Below, one piece after another: positions 26,003 through 34,150 of a stretch of DNA of 64,000 nucleotides. Source of the stretch: Alteriqipengyuania lutimaris (GTDB taxonomy: Bacteria; Pseudomonadota; Alphaproteobacteria; Sphingomonadales; Sphingomonadaceae); the NCBI RefSeq assembly GCF_003363135.1, contig NZ_QRBB01000002.1, positions 310,001 through 374,000 on the forward strand, given 5' to 3'. The translations under genes and the position numbers were made by a program. How positions within the stretch are numbered: the first letter of the stretch is position 1; the number at the start of each line of letters is the position of its first letter. The notes under the pieces are model-generated. The model was not told where the DNA came from. It did not search any database and saw nothing but the letters and a program-made list of their open reading frames with translations.

Positions 26003-26436
26003 CAGAGCTTCCACCCCGCCTTCAGGTGCAGGCCCGCCAGCAAAATCGGCTCAAGCTTTTCGAACTGCGTGGCGGCATGCCACGCGAACACCGATCCGCG
26101 CCCGTCGACGATCCCGATCGCGTCGAGCACGCCGTGCTCGCTAGCGCCCGGCAACGCGACCAGATCGCCGAGGCGCGTGAAGGCCGGCGAAGGCCAGCGC
26201 TCGAAATAGCGATCGAGCAGGTCCAGAGTGTTCTCCGCGCCCATTTTCCGCAGCGCGCGCACCGCGCCGCGCGGCGTGCGGAAGTTCGGCACCGGCGGCA
26301 GGTCGTGCCCCATTGCGATACCCTGTTCGCGCGCAAGGTGGATGCAGCTCGCGCCGCACCAGTCGAACGGCCGCGCGAACTGCGCTCGCACCCGCTCGGT
26401 CGCGGCGAGCCGTTCGGTGGCGGTGATCGCGCGCAT
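26002..26436 (-). CDS. NlpC/P60-like tail assembly protein (DUF6950 type)
   Basis: 144 residues. FDWCGASCIHLAREQ gives a Cys early in the chain and VFAWHAATQF a His late, as in NlpC/P60-like tail proteins encoded between the minor tail protein and the tail tip. Such proteins process the tail tip or cut peptidoglycan at entry. It overlaps both neighbours by the stop-start pairs. Catalytic competence is not proven. Confidence 0.7.
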   Translation of the reverse strand: MRAITATERLAATERVRAQFARPFDWCGASCIHLAREQGIAMGHDLPPVPNFRTPRGAVRALRKMGAENTLDLLDRYFERWPSPAFTRLGDLVALPGASEHGVLDAIGIVDGRGSVFAWHAATQFEKLEPILLAGLHLKAGWKL

Positions 26437-27065
26437 CACAATGCCTGCATCTGCTGCCGCGGCGAGTAGCCACCGCCGCGGCTGCCGCCGCCACCGCCGC
26501 CGCCATAGGTCGTGCCGCGTGCCGGCTCGTCGGTACCCCACGCAACATAGGTCGCCTGGTCGATACAGTTGATGAAGCCCAGCTCGCCCGGCCAGAAGCT
26601 CTGGTGCGTCCGGTCCGAACACACATTGCCCTCCTGCCGCAGGAAGAACCGCTCGTCGCGCGCCATCATCTCCAGCACCAGGATGTCCCTGCCCCCCGAT
26701 CGGTCGCGCTCGGGTGCGTCGACGATCAGGTCGGAAAGCTGCTCCGCGTCCACCGCCGTGTGCATGTCCGCGGCGAGGCCTGCCTGCCAGATCCGCAGCC
26801 GGCAATCCTTCAGGTCCGCGCGCCACCAGTCGGCGACATCGGCCTCCGGGTTCGGAGCGAACCGGATCGTGGTGCCCGTCGCCTCGTCCCCGAAACCTTC
26901 CTCGTATTCGCCCGGCTCGAAGATCGTGCCGAACACCGCATGCTCGGGCAGGTACAGCTCGCCGCCGAAGCTCACCGGGCCGCCATCGGACAGCAGAACG
27001 TCGCCATCGGGCGCTTCGAACTTCATCAGGTGCGTGACCCAGACCGTCGCGTCGGTAGCCCCCAT
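26436..27065 (-). CDS. minor tail protein (DUF2163 / BR0599-like)
   Basis: 209 residues from MGATDATVWVTHLMKFEAPD. The middle has CRLRIWQAG and the conserved Cys-containing stretch EGNVCSDRTHQSFWPGELGF, typical of the BR0599 C-terminal domain. It ends in a Gly-rich, low-complexity tail (GGGGGGGSRGGGY). Order tape measure - minor tail - DUF2163 - NlpC - tip is standard for this tail type. Confidence 0.7.
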   Translation of the reverse strand: MGATDATVWVTHLMKFEAPDGDVLLSDGGPVSFGGELYLPEHAVFGTIFEPGEYEEGFGDEATGTTIRFAPNPEADVADWWRADLKDCRLRIWQAGLAADMHTAVDAEQLSDLIVDAPERDRSGGRDILVLEMMARDERFFLRQEGNVCSDRTHQSFWPGELGFINCIDQATYVAWGTDEPARGTTYGGGGGGGSRGGGYSPRQQMQAL

Positions 27066-27649
27066 CAGCGCGCCTCCGCGATCGTGAAGGAGAACCCGCG
27101 CGTGAAGTAGTCGACATCCAACCGCCACTCGGGCGGAGTTTCCAGCAGGCCTTCGATGACCGGAGCTGCAAACTCGAGCACGTCACCATCTTCGGGCACG
27201 ACCCGCAGCAGCGGCTCGATCGGCATGTTGCCCGGATCGCGAACCGTCTCCGCAACCATGTGCAGATATCGCTGTCCCCCACTCTGAAGCGAAAACAGTC
27301 GGCCCGCTCTCGCGACGAAGCCCGGTGTGGCGCCACTGATCGCCAGCTGCGCGCCGACCTGCCCCGCTCCGTCGACGACGGGGGAGCCGGGAGACATCCC
27401 GGATCCGCCCGGCTGCCGAAACCGGAATGCCGCACCGACGCGCACCGCGCGCATCAGCGCGGCCTGCCACGCCGTCGCGTCGCTCTCGGTCATTGGCGGC
27501 ATCTCGACCGACAGCCGGAACCGGTTGCCAAGCCGGTTCACGCGCTGCGCGGGTCCGCCATTCGCGCCTGGCAGAATCGATCCGAAATCCTGAAGGGTCC
27601 AGCTGGTGTTCACCGGGGCCGGTTTCGCCGGCAGCATCATTACGGCCAT
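27065..27649 (-). CDS. distal/minor tail protein
   Basis: 194 residues, MAVMMLPAKPAPVNTSWTLQ onward, beta-rich, with RLSVEMPPMTESDATAWQAA. Encoded between tape measure and the DUF2163 protein, where the distal tail or DUF2460-like protein is expected. It overlaps both neighbours by ATGA-type junctions. Family assignment rests on position. Confidence 0.65.
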   Translation of the reverse strand: MAVMMLPAKPAPVNTSWTLQDFGSILPGANGGPAQRVNRLGNRFRLSVEMPPMTESDATAWQAALMRAVRVGAAFRFRQPGGSGMSPGSPVVDGAGQVGAQLAISGATPGFVARAGRLFSLQSGGQRYLHMVAETVRDPGNMPIEPLLRVVPEDGDVLEFAAPVIEGLLETPPEWRLDVDYFTRGFSFTIAEAR

Positions 27650-30615
27650 CAGCTAAGGCTTTTCTCGCGCGCCTGCGCGAACTTCGATCCGACGTACTGC
27701 GCCGTGCGGCGGCGGATTGCGGGTTCGGCCTCGGTCACGACGCGCCCAGCGATACCGGTCATATAGCCCTCCAGCCCGCCATCCTTCTGCAGCCGCACGG
27801 TCAGCTCGCCGCGCTGGCCATGATTGCCGGCCTGATCGCCGCGCTTCACGTCGATGATCTCGCTCTGGCTCACCCGCGCGACCGGCGATCCGTTGAGCGA
27901 AAGGATGTTGCGATCGATCCCAGCGAAGCCACGAACCTTGAAACTGCCGCCCGAGTTGAATTTATGAAGACCCTCGTGGCCCGCAGGACCTGCCGCTGCC
28001 GGGGATGACCCACCGAAGAGATTGCCCAGCCACCCCCCGATCGCTCCGAGGAACCCCTCGCCGCCCTGCCGGCTGTCGAACAGCATGTCCGCGAACCGGT
28101 CGGCCAGGCGATCGAGCACCTTGGCGAGAGCGTTGAAGCTCGAATCGCGCATCCGGTCCTGAAACCAGTCCCAGAAATTGCCATCCATCGCAGCGCGCAG
28201 GCCACCGCGAAAGCTGTCGCGGAAGGATCCCTGCAGGTAGGCTCGCGACCGGTCGGCCGCCTCCTGCAGCGCCTGCGCCTGAGCGTCGGCAAAATGCATG
28301 CTCGGATCGTCTTCCTGGAGCTGGCGGATGCGATCCAGAACTCTCTCGTCCTCGCGCAGTTGGTCCGCCATCACCCGATCGCCGCGCAGCTCTGCCAGTT
28401 CGATCGAATGCGCTGCGCGCTGTGCGGCCGCACGGCGCTCGATCGCATCCGCGCGCGCCTCCTCGAGCGCGAGCAGCTTCTTCGCCGCTTCGGCCTCGGC
28501 TTCTGCTCGAGGCACCCTCTCGGCCTCAAGCGCTTCGATCTCGCGCTGGAGAAACTCTTCGTCTTCGAGCGTCTTGAGATGGGCGTGGTCCTCACGGATC
28601 CTCGCCAGCTGAATGTCGAAGCTGCGCTCGTGATCGGCACGCTCGCGGGCGGCCGCCTTGGCGCGCGCCTCTTCGAGCTCGATCATGTCCTTCTCGGCCG
28701 CGACCCGGGCCTGCGCGTTGGAAAGGCCGGCACGCTCGTACTGCTCGATTGCGCGCTGCAGGTCGCGCTTGCGCTCGAGCGCGCTGAGCGCCTCCATATC
28801 GCCGCTCTCGCGCGCCACCGCGATATCGTGCTCCAACGCGAGCATTTCGCGCCGCTCGGCCAGCTCGGCCGCGCTCGGGCCGGTGCGTCCGCGGGGAGTT
28901 GCCTTCGGCTTTTCAACATCCGGCGTACGCCGCCAGGGCTGCTGCGGCTCGGGGTAGGCCCCAAGCCCGCGGATCTGCTCGTCGGTGACGATCTTCCCGC
29001 TCAGCGTGCGGGATTGTCCCGGGGTCTCGCCTTTCGCCGCCGAATTTGCCTGCGCTGCTCGCGCTTCCATAAGGCCGAGCTTGACCAGCGTGGCTTCGAT
29101 CCAGCTCCACAGGTTCTGGAACATGGGAAAGAGGCTGTCGATCACGCGGCCGACCATGTTTCCTGCCGCTTCCCACGCGCCCGCCCAGTCGCCGGAAAGA
29201 AGATTGGCGGTGATTTCGACCATCCCGCCGATCCATTCTACCAGTGCGGTGATAAGAGACAGCAGCACATTGAAGGCGCCCACGACCGCAGAGCCAGCCA
29301 GCGTCACGAGCACTTCCACCAAGTCCCCGACAAGTCCGATGACCACTCCGAGGAACTGGCCGATAGGGCTCTGCGAAAAATCGCCAAAGGCAGCACTTAC
29401 CCGCTCGACCGTACCTTCCACCGCGTCGAGCAGCCTTGTGAAGCTCGGACCCAGCGCTTCTTGCGCGATCCGCCAGACGTTCTGCAGCCCATCGATCACG
29501 CGGTCGCAAAACAGGAGGAAGATCGCGATGGCAGCGCCGATCGGGGCCGCTAAACCGAGGAAACCGATTACCAATCTGCCGAGAAGCGGGAGGAGCTGGC
29601 CACCGACGATGCCGGCAAACTTCGACCCGACGACCAGCAACGTCCCGATCGGGTTGATCAGCGCGGATAGGGCAAGCCAGACCGGCCCGAGCCCGGCAAG
29701 GAATAGTGGCAGAATGACCACGGCGAGTGAGGTCAGCAGCATCAGCAATGGCCCTGCGGCCGCACCAGCGGCGAGCAGTCCGACCGCGATCTTGAACAGC
29801 AGCGGATTGGCCTGAGAGAAACGTTCGATGAAGTCCGCGCCCTTCTCGATCGCCGCGCTCAGCCAGTCGATGAGACCGGTCGCGGCGATCGCCTGCCACA
29901 GCTTGTCGAACGAGATGCCAAGATCGTCGAGCGAGTCCTTGAGGCGGATATATCGTTCGATATCGGCCGCGCTGAAGACGTTCGCCTTCTTGCCCAGCTC
30001 TTCGAACAGTCGCCCGTTTTCGGCGAGCAGGGGGATGAGCAGCGACCCTTCGTCCGCGATCGCCTCGAGGAAGAACACCATCTCCTGCTGGCTGACATTC
30101 GCCCGGTCGAGGGTGTTGTAGAACAGCTGCAGCGCATCGGGCCCGCTGAGCCCGCGGAACATCTCGGCCGTCACGCCTACCCGCGGCGCGACGTCTTCGA
30201 AAAACTCCTTCAGCTCGCCTCCGCCCGTCGCGAAATAGTCGCCGACCTTGTCCAGCGTGTCCTTGGAGATATCGGCGAACTTCTCCATCGCGACACCGGC
30301 TTCGCGCTCGGCCGCAAAGGCACGACGTTGGAAGCTCTCGACGCCATCGGCCGCAGTGTTCGCTGCGACCTTGATCGCCTTGGCATCGTTCGCGAACATC
30401 ACCGTCCGCGCAGTGAACGCCGCGCCCATCGCAGCGACCCCGACGGTCCACGTCTTCGTCATGCGTTCGCCGACTGATGCGAAGTCGGTGGCAAACTGCC
30501 GCGCGCGCTCGATCAGCTTGCCGAAGCCGCTGTCGATCTTCGCCGTCCCGCGCTCGAAGTCGGCCAGATCCCACGTAAGCGAAGCCCGAAGGTCAGCGAT
30601 CAGGTTCTTGCCCAC
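27649..30615 (-). CDS. tail tape-measure protein
   Basis: 988 residues. The N-terminus is helical. Strongly hydrophobic segments at about 275-350 (LLFKIAVGLLAAGAAAGPLL, LALSALINPIGTLLVVGSKF) are typical of TMPs. A long charged coiled coil covers about 560-780 (AELAERREMLALEHDIAVAR and onward). The C-terminal part has GGLRAAMDGNFWDWFQDRMRD and GNLFGG, common TMP endings. At roughly 0.15 nm per residue this predicts a tail near 150 nm. It directly follows the G/GT chaperone gene, whose frameshift stop overlaps its start. Confidence 0.9.
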   Translation of the reverse strand: MGKNLIADLRASLTWDLADFERGTAKIDSGFGKLIERARQFATDFASVGERMTKTWTVGVAAMGAAFTARTVMFANDAKAIKVAANTAADGVESFQRRAFAAEREAGVAMEKFADISKDTLDKVGDYFATGGGELKEFFEDVAPRVGVTAEMFRGLSGPDALQLFYNTLDRANVSQQEMVFFLEAIADEGSLLIPLLAENGRLFEELGKKANVFSAADIERYIRLKDSLDDLGISFDKLWQAIAATGLIDWLSAAIEKGADFIERFSQANPLLFKIAVGLLAAGAAAGPLLMLLTSLAVVILPLFLAGLGPVWLALSALINPIGTLLVVGSKFAGIVGGQLLPLLGRLVIGFLGLAAPIGAAIAIFLLFCDRVIDGLQNVWRIAQEALGPSFTRLLDAVEGTVERVSAAFGDFSQSPIGQFLGVVIGLVGDLVEVLVTLAGSAVVGAFNVLLSLITALVEWIGGMVEITANLLSGDWAGAWEAAGNMVGRVIDSLFPMFQNLWSWIEATLVKLGLMEARAAQANSAAKGETPGQSRTLSGKIVTDEQIRGLGAYPEPQQPWRRTPDVEKPKATPRGRTGPSAAELAERREMLALEHDIAVARESGDMEALSALERKRDLQRAIEQYERAGLSNAQARVAAEKDMIELEEARAKAAARERADHERSFDIQLARIREDHAHLKTLEDEEFLQREIEALEAERVPRAEAEAEAAKKLLALEEARADAIERRAAAQRAAHSIELAELRGDRVMADQLREDERVLDRIRQLQEDDPSMHFADAQAQALQEAADRSRAYLQGSFRDSFRGGLRAAMDGNFWDWFQDRMRDSSFNALAKVLDRLADRFADMLFDSRQGGEGFLGAIGGWLGNLFGGSSPAAAGPAGHEGLHKFNSGGSFKVRGFAGIDRNILSLNGSPVARVSQSEIIDVKRGDQAGNHGQRGELTVRLQKDGGLEGYMTGIAGRVVTEAEPAIRRRTAQYVGSKFAQAREKSLS

Positions 30616-31365
30616 GCTTCCTCCGTTTCTCCGCCATCCGGTTGGCGGTCTTCATCATCGCGAGGACTTCGCGCGCCCCGTCGATCGCTTCGCGCTCGCT
30701 TACCTCGCGCGGCGGTTCCTGTTTGGGCGCGCCCGAAAGCGCGTCGAAATCGGGGAACTTGTCCGGCGAGTGGAACGAGAAGGTATTGAGGCGCGCGCTC
30801 AGCCAACCGATGCGAGCCGAAATCTCGTGCTCTCGATCCCGCCGCTGGCGGTATGCCTGGATCGCTAGGATCGTGCTCCGCGGGGTTTGCGACCAGAAGG
30901 CTTCCGCTTGCTGGCCGGTTTCGCACCACTGGCGGAAGACCTCGTCCCAGTCCCAGCCTCTGCCGCCCGGCGCTGCTGGCGATTGCCCGCCGGGGCTGAC
31001 GCGTTTCCCGGCTCACCTTCCGGCAGGTCGGGCACGTCGAGGCCCTGCAGCGCCTCCAGGACGGCATCGAGCAGCTTCTTGCGCGCCTTGGGTCCGTGCT
31101 GCCCCATGGCGAGGTCCACCACGAATTTCTGCGTCATGTCGTGGTGGTTGACCTTGAGCGCGCCGAAGATCAGCGCAGCCAGATGCTTCACCATCGGAGG
31201 CCGCCTCGCCTCGATTGCTTCCTTGAGCTGCGGCGCCCATTCCATCAGCGATTTGCCGATGGCTTCTTCCGCCTCGAGGAACGCCATGTTGTCGACGGTG
31301 AGCCGATAGACGGAGCCGTCGAACTCGAACTCCGCCTCGCCGAAGAACTGTGCCGGGGTGCTCAT
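30593..31365 (-). CDS. GT-type fusion made by -1 ribosomal frameshift
   Basis: Slipping back one base at G_GGA_AAC (31009-31003) leaves the G frame and enters a 136-codon ORF that has no start codon of its own near its beginning and opens just after a TGA upstream of the slip site. It reads RVSPGGQSPAAPGG, then GWDWDEVFRQWCETG, AFWSQTPRSTILAIQAYRQR and AREVLAMMKTANRMAEKR, ending at the TGA at 30593-30595. The WDEVFRQW..FW..TP pattern is typical of tail chaperone second parts. The fusion would be about 257 residues and overlap the tape-measure start by 23 bp. Confidence 0.8.
30865..31365 (-). CDS. tail assembly chaperone G (GTA gp10-like), zero-frame product
   Basis: 166 residues from the ATG at 31365, overlapping the major tail protein stop (TGATG). 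The domain FGEAEFEFDGSVYRLTVDN through HHDMTQKFVVDLAMG fits the GTA gp10 / lambda G class placed between tail tube and tape measure. The C-terminus is basic and Lys/Arg-rich. Codons 120-121 are GGA AAC preceded by G, a slippery G_GGA_AAC heptamer (31009-31003 on the minus strand). Confidence 0.8.
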   Translation of the reverse strand: MSTPAQFFGEAEFEFDGSVYRLTVDNMAFLEAEEAIGKSLMEWAPQLKEAIEARRPPMVKHLAALIFGALKVNHHDMTQKFVVDLAMGQHGPKARKKLLDAVLEALQGLDVPDLPEGEPGNASAPAGNRQQRRAAEAGTGTRSSASGAKPASKRKPSGRKPRGARS

Positions 31366-31805
31366 CACGCCACGCTATCCGCGCGGGTGACCGGGCCCGG
31401 GCGGCCGACCAGCGTCGCCATCCGCTCGTTGTTGAGCTGTCCGTTATCCGGCTCGTAGCTCTTGAGGAAGATGACGCCGCTTTCGTCCTGGGTCGAGCCG
31501 TCTTCCTCGACCACCACCGCCTTGAAGGCGCGCTTTTCCTTGCTCGCCAGATGCTCCAGGATCAGCTGGTGGGTCGCGCTGTTCGGCTCGTGCTTCAGCG
31601 TCACCGTGATGTCCGGCCACTCGCCCATGGCAGGCGAGAATTCCTTGGTACCGCCGCTGTCCTGGTCGGAGGTTTCGACCTCGTCGACGCGCAGATGCGG
31701 ACTGGTGACCGTTTTCACGCCCTTCAGCTTGGTGAGCGTGCCCTGATCGTCGGTAAGGTGGAACTCGATCCCACCGGTATTAACTACTCCATCGCCTTCG
31801 GCCAT
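31365..31805 (-). CDS. major tail tube protein
   Basis: 146 residues, MAEGDGVVNTGGIEFHLTDD onward, with SPAMGEWPDITVTLKHEPNS and a beta-rich body ending SYEPDNGQLNNERMATLV. Length and place between the tail terminator and the G/GT chaperone match tube proteins of short-tube-subunit siphophages. It has its own 16-bp leader with a good ribosome site (AAGGAAG) as expected for an abundant protein. Confidence 0.75.
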   Translation of the reverse strand: MAEGDGVVNTGGIEFHLTDDQGTLTKLKGVKTVTSPHLRVDEVETSDQDSGGTKEFSPAMGEWPDITVTLKHEPNSATHQLILEHLASKEKRAFKAVVVEEDGSTQDESGVIFLKSYEPDNGQLNNERMATLVGRPGPVTRADSVA

Positions 31806-31821
31806 GTCGCTTCCTTTCGCT

Positions 31822-32250
31822 TCAGATTGTTGCCGTGATGTCCATGTCGAGTATGCGTCGGTAGACCCGCAGCTCGCCGATATTGTCGACCCCGCCCGGG
31901 CGGTCGCCGAAGACGTAGCCCGCGGCGAACCGCACGCCCTCAATCTCCGCGGCCGGCTTTGTCTGCAGCTCGGTCGCGAGCGCTTCCTTCAGCAGTATCC
32001 CCGGGTCGGCAGAGAGACTGAAGATCTCGAAGCGGAAGAGAGCCTGTCGCGTGCTGCTCACCCCGTCCTGGTCGTAGTTTCGACCGGGTGCGATCAGCGT
32101 AATCACGACGCTCGAGAATGCGCTCCGGTCGTTCGACTTTCGCTCGTCCAGGTCGATCGCCGGCTTTCCGCCGACCCGACCCGTGAGGTCGGCGATCGCC
32201 TGTGCCTCGCGAAGCCGTCTGCGCAGCGCGAAGTCGATGACACCCGGCAT
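31822..32250 (-). CDS. tail terminator (DUF3168-like)
   Basis: 142 residues. The start PGVIDFALRRRLREAQAIAD and the central VVITLIAPGRNYDQDGVSST followed by FRFEIFSL match the DUF3168 tail-completion family, which caps the tube and joins it to the head. It abuts the neck gene with no gap. Confidence 0.75.
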   Translation of the reverse strand: MPGVIDFALRRRLREAQAIADLTGRVGGKPAIDLDERKSNDRSAFSSVVITLIAPGRNYDQDGVSSTRQALFRFEIFSLSADPGILLKEALATELQTKPAAEIEGVRFAAGYVFGDRPGGVDNIGELRVYRRILDMDITATI

Positions 32251-32652
32251 CTACAGCGCTCCGATCATGTCTTCGCCGAGGCGCTTGCCTAGCGCGGTGA
32301 AGATGAGGTCGATATTTCGATAGACCGCCGGCGTAAGGAATGGCTCGCCCGGCCAGTGGACCGTACCGAACTCGACGAAGTGCCCCCAGAACACCCCGTC
32401 GCCGCCCGCCTCGAGTACGCCGACCGAAACGCTCTGGCCCTCCGTCTCGCCGGTGAACTCTATGGTTGGCGCGACCAGAATGCTGTCGTGCAGCGCTCCC
32501 GATCGGACCGACACAAGCCGCCGGGCGTCCTCGGCGATCGGCTCCAGCGTCTCGGCCGCATGCTCGCCAATCCGCCGATCGTTGATCGGCCGCACGACGT
32601 CCGCCAGCTTGCGACGCGCTTCGTCCAGCCCGTCGAGCGACCAGTCGAGCAT
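32251..32652 (-). CDS. HK97 gp10-like neck protein
   Basis: 133 residues. EDARRLVSVRSGALHDSILV and the C-terminal GHFVEFGTVHWPGEPFLTPA are the family hallmarks (S-G-x-L and EFG...P.PFL.PA). Family members form the neck ring or assist head-tail joining. Immediately upstream of the tail terminator. Confidence 0.85.
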   Translation of the reverse strand: MLDWSLDGLDEARRKLADVVRPINDRRIGEHAAETLEPIAEDARRLVSVRSGALHDSILVAPTIEFTGETEGQSVSVGVLEAGGDGVFWGHFVEFGTVHWPGEPFLTPAVYRNIDLIFTALGKRLGEDMIGAL

Positions 32653-32925
32653 TTACTGTTTGGCAGCCTCGGTCTTCGCTGCCGCGGTCGCGCGCGGACG
32701 TTTCGGAGCGCTGTGGGCCTTCTTCGCGGTAGCCTTCTGCTCGCTCGCTTCTTCGTCGGCGATTTCCACGATGCCGGCGGCGATGTCCCCCGCCGGGCGC
32801 GGGTGAAGATAGATAGCGCCCTTCGCCTTTTTGAATTTCTCGCCGTGATCGTTCGAGTGCGCCCGGAGGGCCTTCACCATCACGTTGCGCGGATCCCGAT
32901 CGTCGGTCTTTTTCACATCGGCCAT
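32653..32925 (-). CDS. small basic phage protein
   Basis: 90 residues from MADVKKTDDRDPRNVMVKAL. Mostly charged, with an Ala/Lys-rich C-terminus (KATAKKAHSAPKRPRATAA) like histone or linker tails. No family recognised. It sits between the head-closure and neck genes; it could be a head-decoration or DNA-binding component. Confidence 0.6.
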   Translation of the reverse strand: MADVKKTDDRDPRNVMVKALRAHSNDHGEKFKKAKGAIYLHPRPAGDIAAGIVEIADEEASEQKATAKKAHSAPKRPRATAAAKTEAAKQ

Positions 32926-32927
32926 GC

Positions 32928-33254
32928 TCAGGCTCTCCTTACAAGGGTTATGTCTCGGTGACGCCGACCCCACGGCACATTGCCGGCGACGTTCCAGGTT
33001 GCCTCGTCCAGCTCAGCGATGTGATCCGCGTTAATCGCGCGGGTCTTCTCGGTCGAAAGCACCCGGGCGGTGGCCGTTGCTTCGGCGCTATCGGCGCCAG
33101 CCTGGCGCCGCTCGCTGGCCTTGCCGTAGTTGACCGAAGCCATCGCGGTCGCGAACGGCTCGCCCGGATCAGGCACCATCTCGCCAGTCGGGCTCTCGGT
33201 CGGCTCGTTCGACCGAAAGACGATCTTCCGGTCTCGCGCGGCAGCTCCGTCCAT
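32928..33254 (-). CDS. head-tail adaptor / head-closure protein (gp9-like)
   Basis: 108 residues from MDGAAARDRKIVFRSNEPTE. The beta-barrel pattern KIVFRSNEPTESPTGEMVPD, then VLSTEKTRAINADHIAELDE and a C-terminal RHRDITLVRRA, is that of SPP1 gp16/HK97 gp7-type head-closure proteins. Overlaps the connector gene by one base. Confidence 0.75.
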   Translation of the reverse strand: MDGAAARDRKIVFRSNEPTESPTGEMVPDPGEPFATAMASVNYGKASERRQAGADSAEATATARVLSTEKTRAINADHIAELDEATWNVAGNVPWGRRHRDITLVRRA

Positions 33255-33799
33255 CAATAGACCCGATAGTTTGAAAGATGGGCGAGGTTGGGAGCGCGAT
33301 CGCCTTCGCGATGTTCGAACAGCGCGGCGACGATCTGCAGCACAGCCGTCCAGAGAGGCTTGGGCAGCGTTTCGTAGCCGACCGTCAGTCGAACCTCGAT
33401 CGCGCCATCTTCCTGCCGAAGCGAACGTGGCCATGCACTGCCGACCGTGGGTCTGACCCCCCGGTCGAGCTTGGCGCCCGTCAATTCGTATTGGGCGGCA
33501 TCGACCGTCGATTGAGAGCCTGCCGCGTCCTCGAACTTGAGATGCTCGATCTCGCTTACCGGCCCGATGGGAAGCTGCTCGAGATCGGACCAGTCGTCGC
33601 ACCGGAGGAGGATCGATTGGCTCACCAGCCTGATCCCCAGTTCCTCCTCGACCCGCTCCCGGCCCGACGTGATCAGGCCGGTGAGCAGGGTGTCGAAACC
33701 GTCTTCATCAGCGCCGATCGAGAGGAACTCCTTCGCTTCGGAAAGCGAAACGGGCTCGTTGGCCGGCTCGGCGACGGTCTCGGGCGACGACCAGGCCAT
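33254..33799 (-). CDS. head-tail connector (HK97 gp6-like)
   Basis: 181 residues. VSLSEAKEFLSIGADEDGFD followed by LLTGLITSGRERVEEELGIR is the DNA-packaging/connector helix pair of the gp6/YqbG family, and the C-terminus LPKPLWTAVLQIVAALFEHR completes it. It would form a ring below the portal. Confidence 0.88.
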   Translation of the reverse strand: MAWSSPETVAEPANEPVSLSEAKEFLSIGADEDGFDTLLTGLITSGRERVEEELGIRLVSQSILLRCDDWSDLEQLPIGPVSEIEHLKFEDAAGSQSTVDAAQYELTGAKLDRGVRPTVGSAWPRSLRQEDGAIEVRLTVGYETLPKPLWTAVLQIVAALFEHREGDRAPNLAHLSNYRVY

Positions 33800-33802
33800 G
33801 GC

Positions 33803-34042
33803 TTACTTCGCGTCGCCCTTTTTCTTCGCCCGCTCCTCAGCCGCCTTCTTGGCTGCGGCTTCCTCGGCCGCTTCCGCCTTGGCGATCGCGTCGGCGACTT
33901 CCTTGGCGTCCTTGTCGCTGGTGGTGGTGGCAAAGCCCGCGCGGACGAGCCGCGCGGCTTCGTCGATGTCGCATTCGTGGGGATCGCCCTTGGTCAGGTT
34001 GGTCTTCGGACCGCCCATCCCGGTCAGCATGGTCAGTTTCAT
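33803..34042 (-). CDS. small phage protein, Ala/Lys-rich tail
   Basis: 79 residues from MKLTMLTGMGGPKTNLTKGD. The first half has CDIDEAARLVRAGFATTTSD, a common small-protein motif in head regions; the second half is a charged coiled coil (AEAAEEAAAKKAAEERAKKK). It follows the capsid gene and its terminator. Role unknown; a head-decoration or fibre-like protein is possible. Confidence 0.6.
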   Translation of the reverse strand: MKLTMLTGMGGPKTNLTKGDPHECDIDEAARLVRAGFATTTSDKDAKEVADAIAKAEAAEEAAAKKAAEERAKKKGDAK

Positions 34043-34109
34043 CGCGAGCTCCTCTGGTTGCACTCTTCGGAGAGCTCCGCGCGACGGGGGAACCACGCGG
34101 CGCTCACCG

Positions 34110-34140
34110 AAAAGCCGGGCGGAGCCGATGCCCCGCCCGG
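34110..34140 (-). terminator. terminator downstream of the major capsid gene
   Basis: CCGGGCGG / CCGCCCGG, an 8-bp perfect stem with a 10-nt loop, is followed on the minus strand by C and TTTT. It lies 10 bp after the capsid stop and before the downstream head-joining genes. Confidence 0.65.
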
Positions 34141-34150
34141 TCGATCAGGA

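Noticed and set aside
30600..31067. 155-residue ORF in the tail chaperone region
   Set aside because: It is the third frame; Arg/Pro-rich without motifs. The real products are in the zero frame and the -1 frame.
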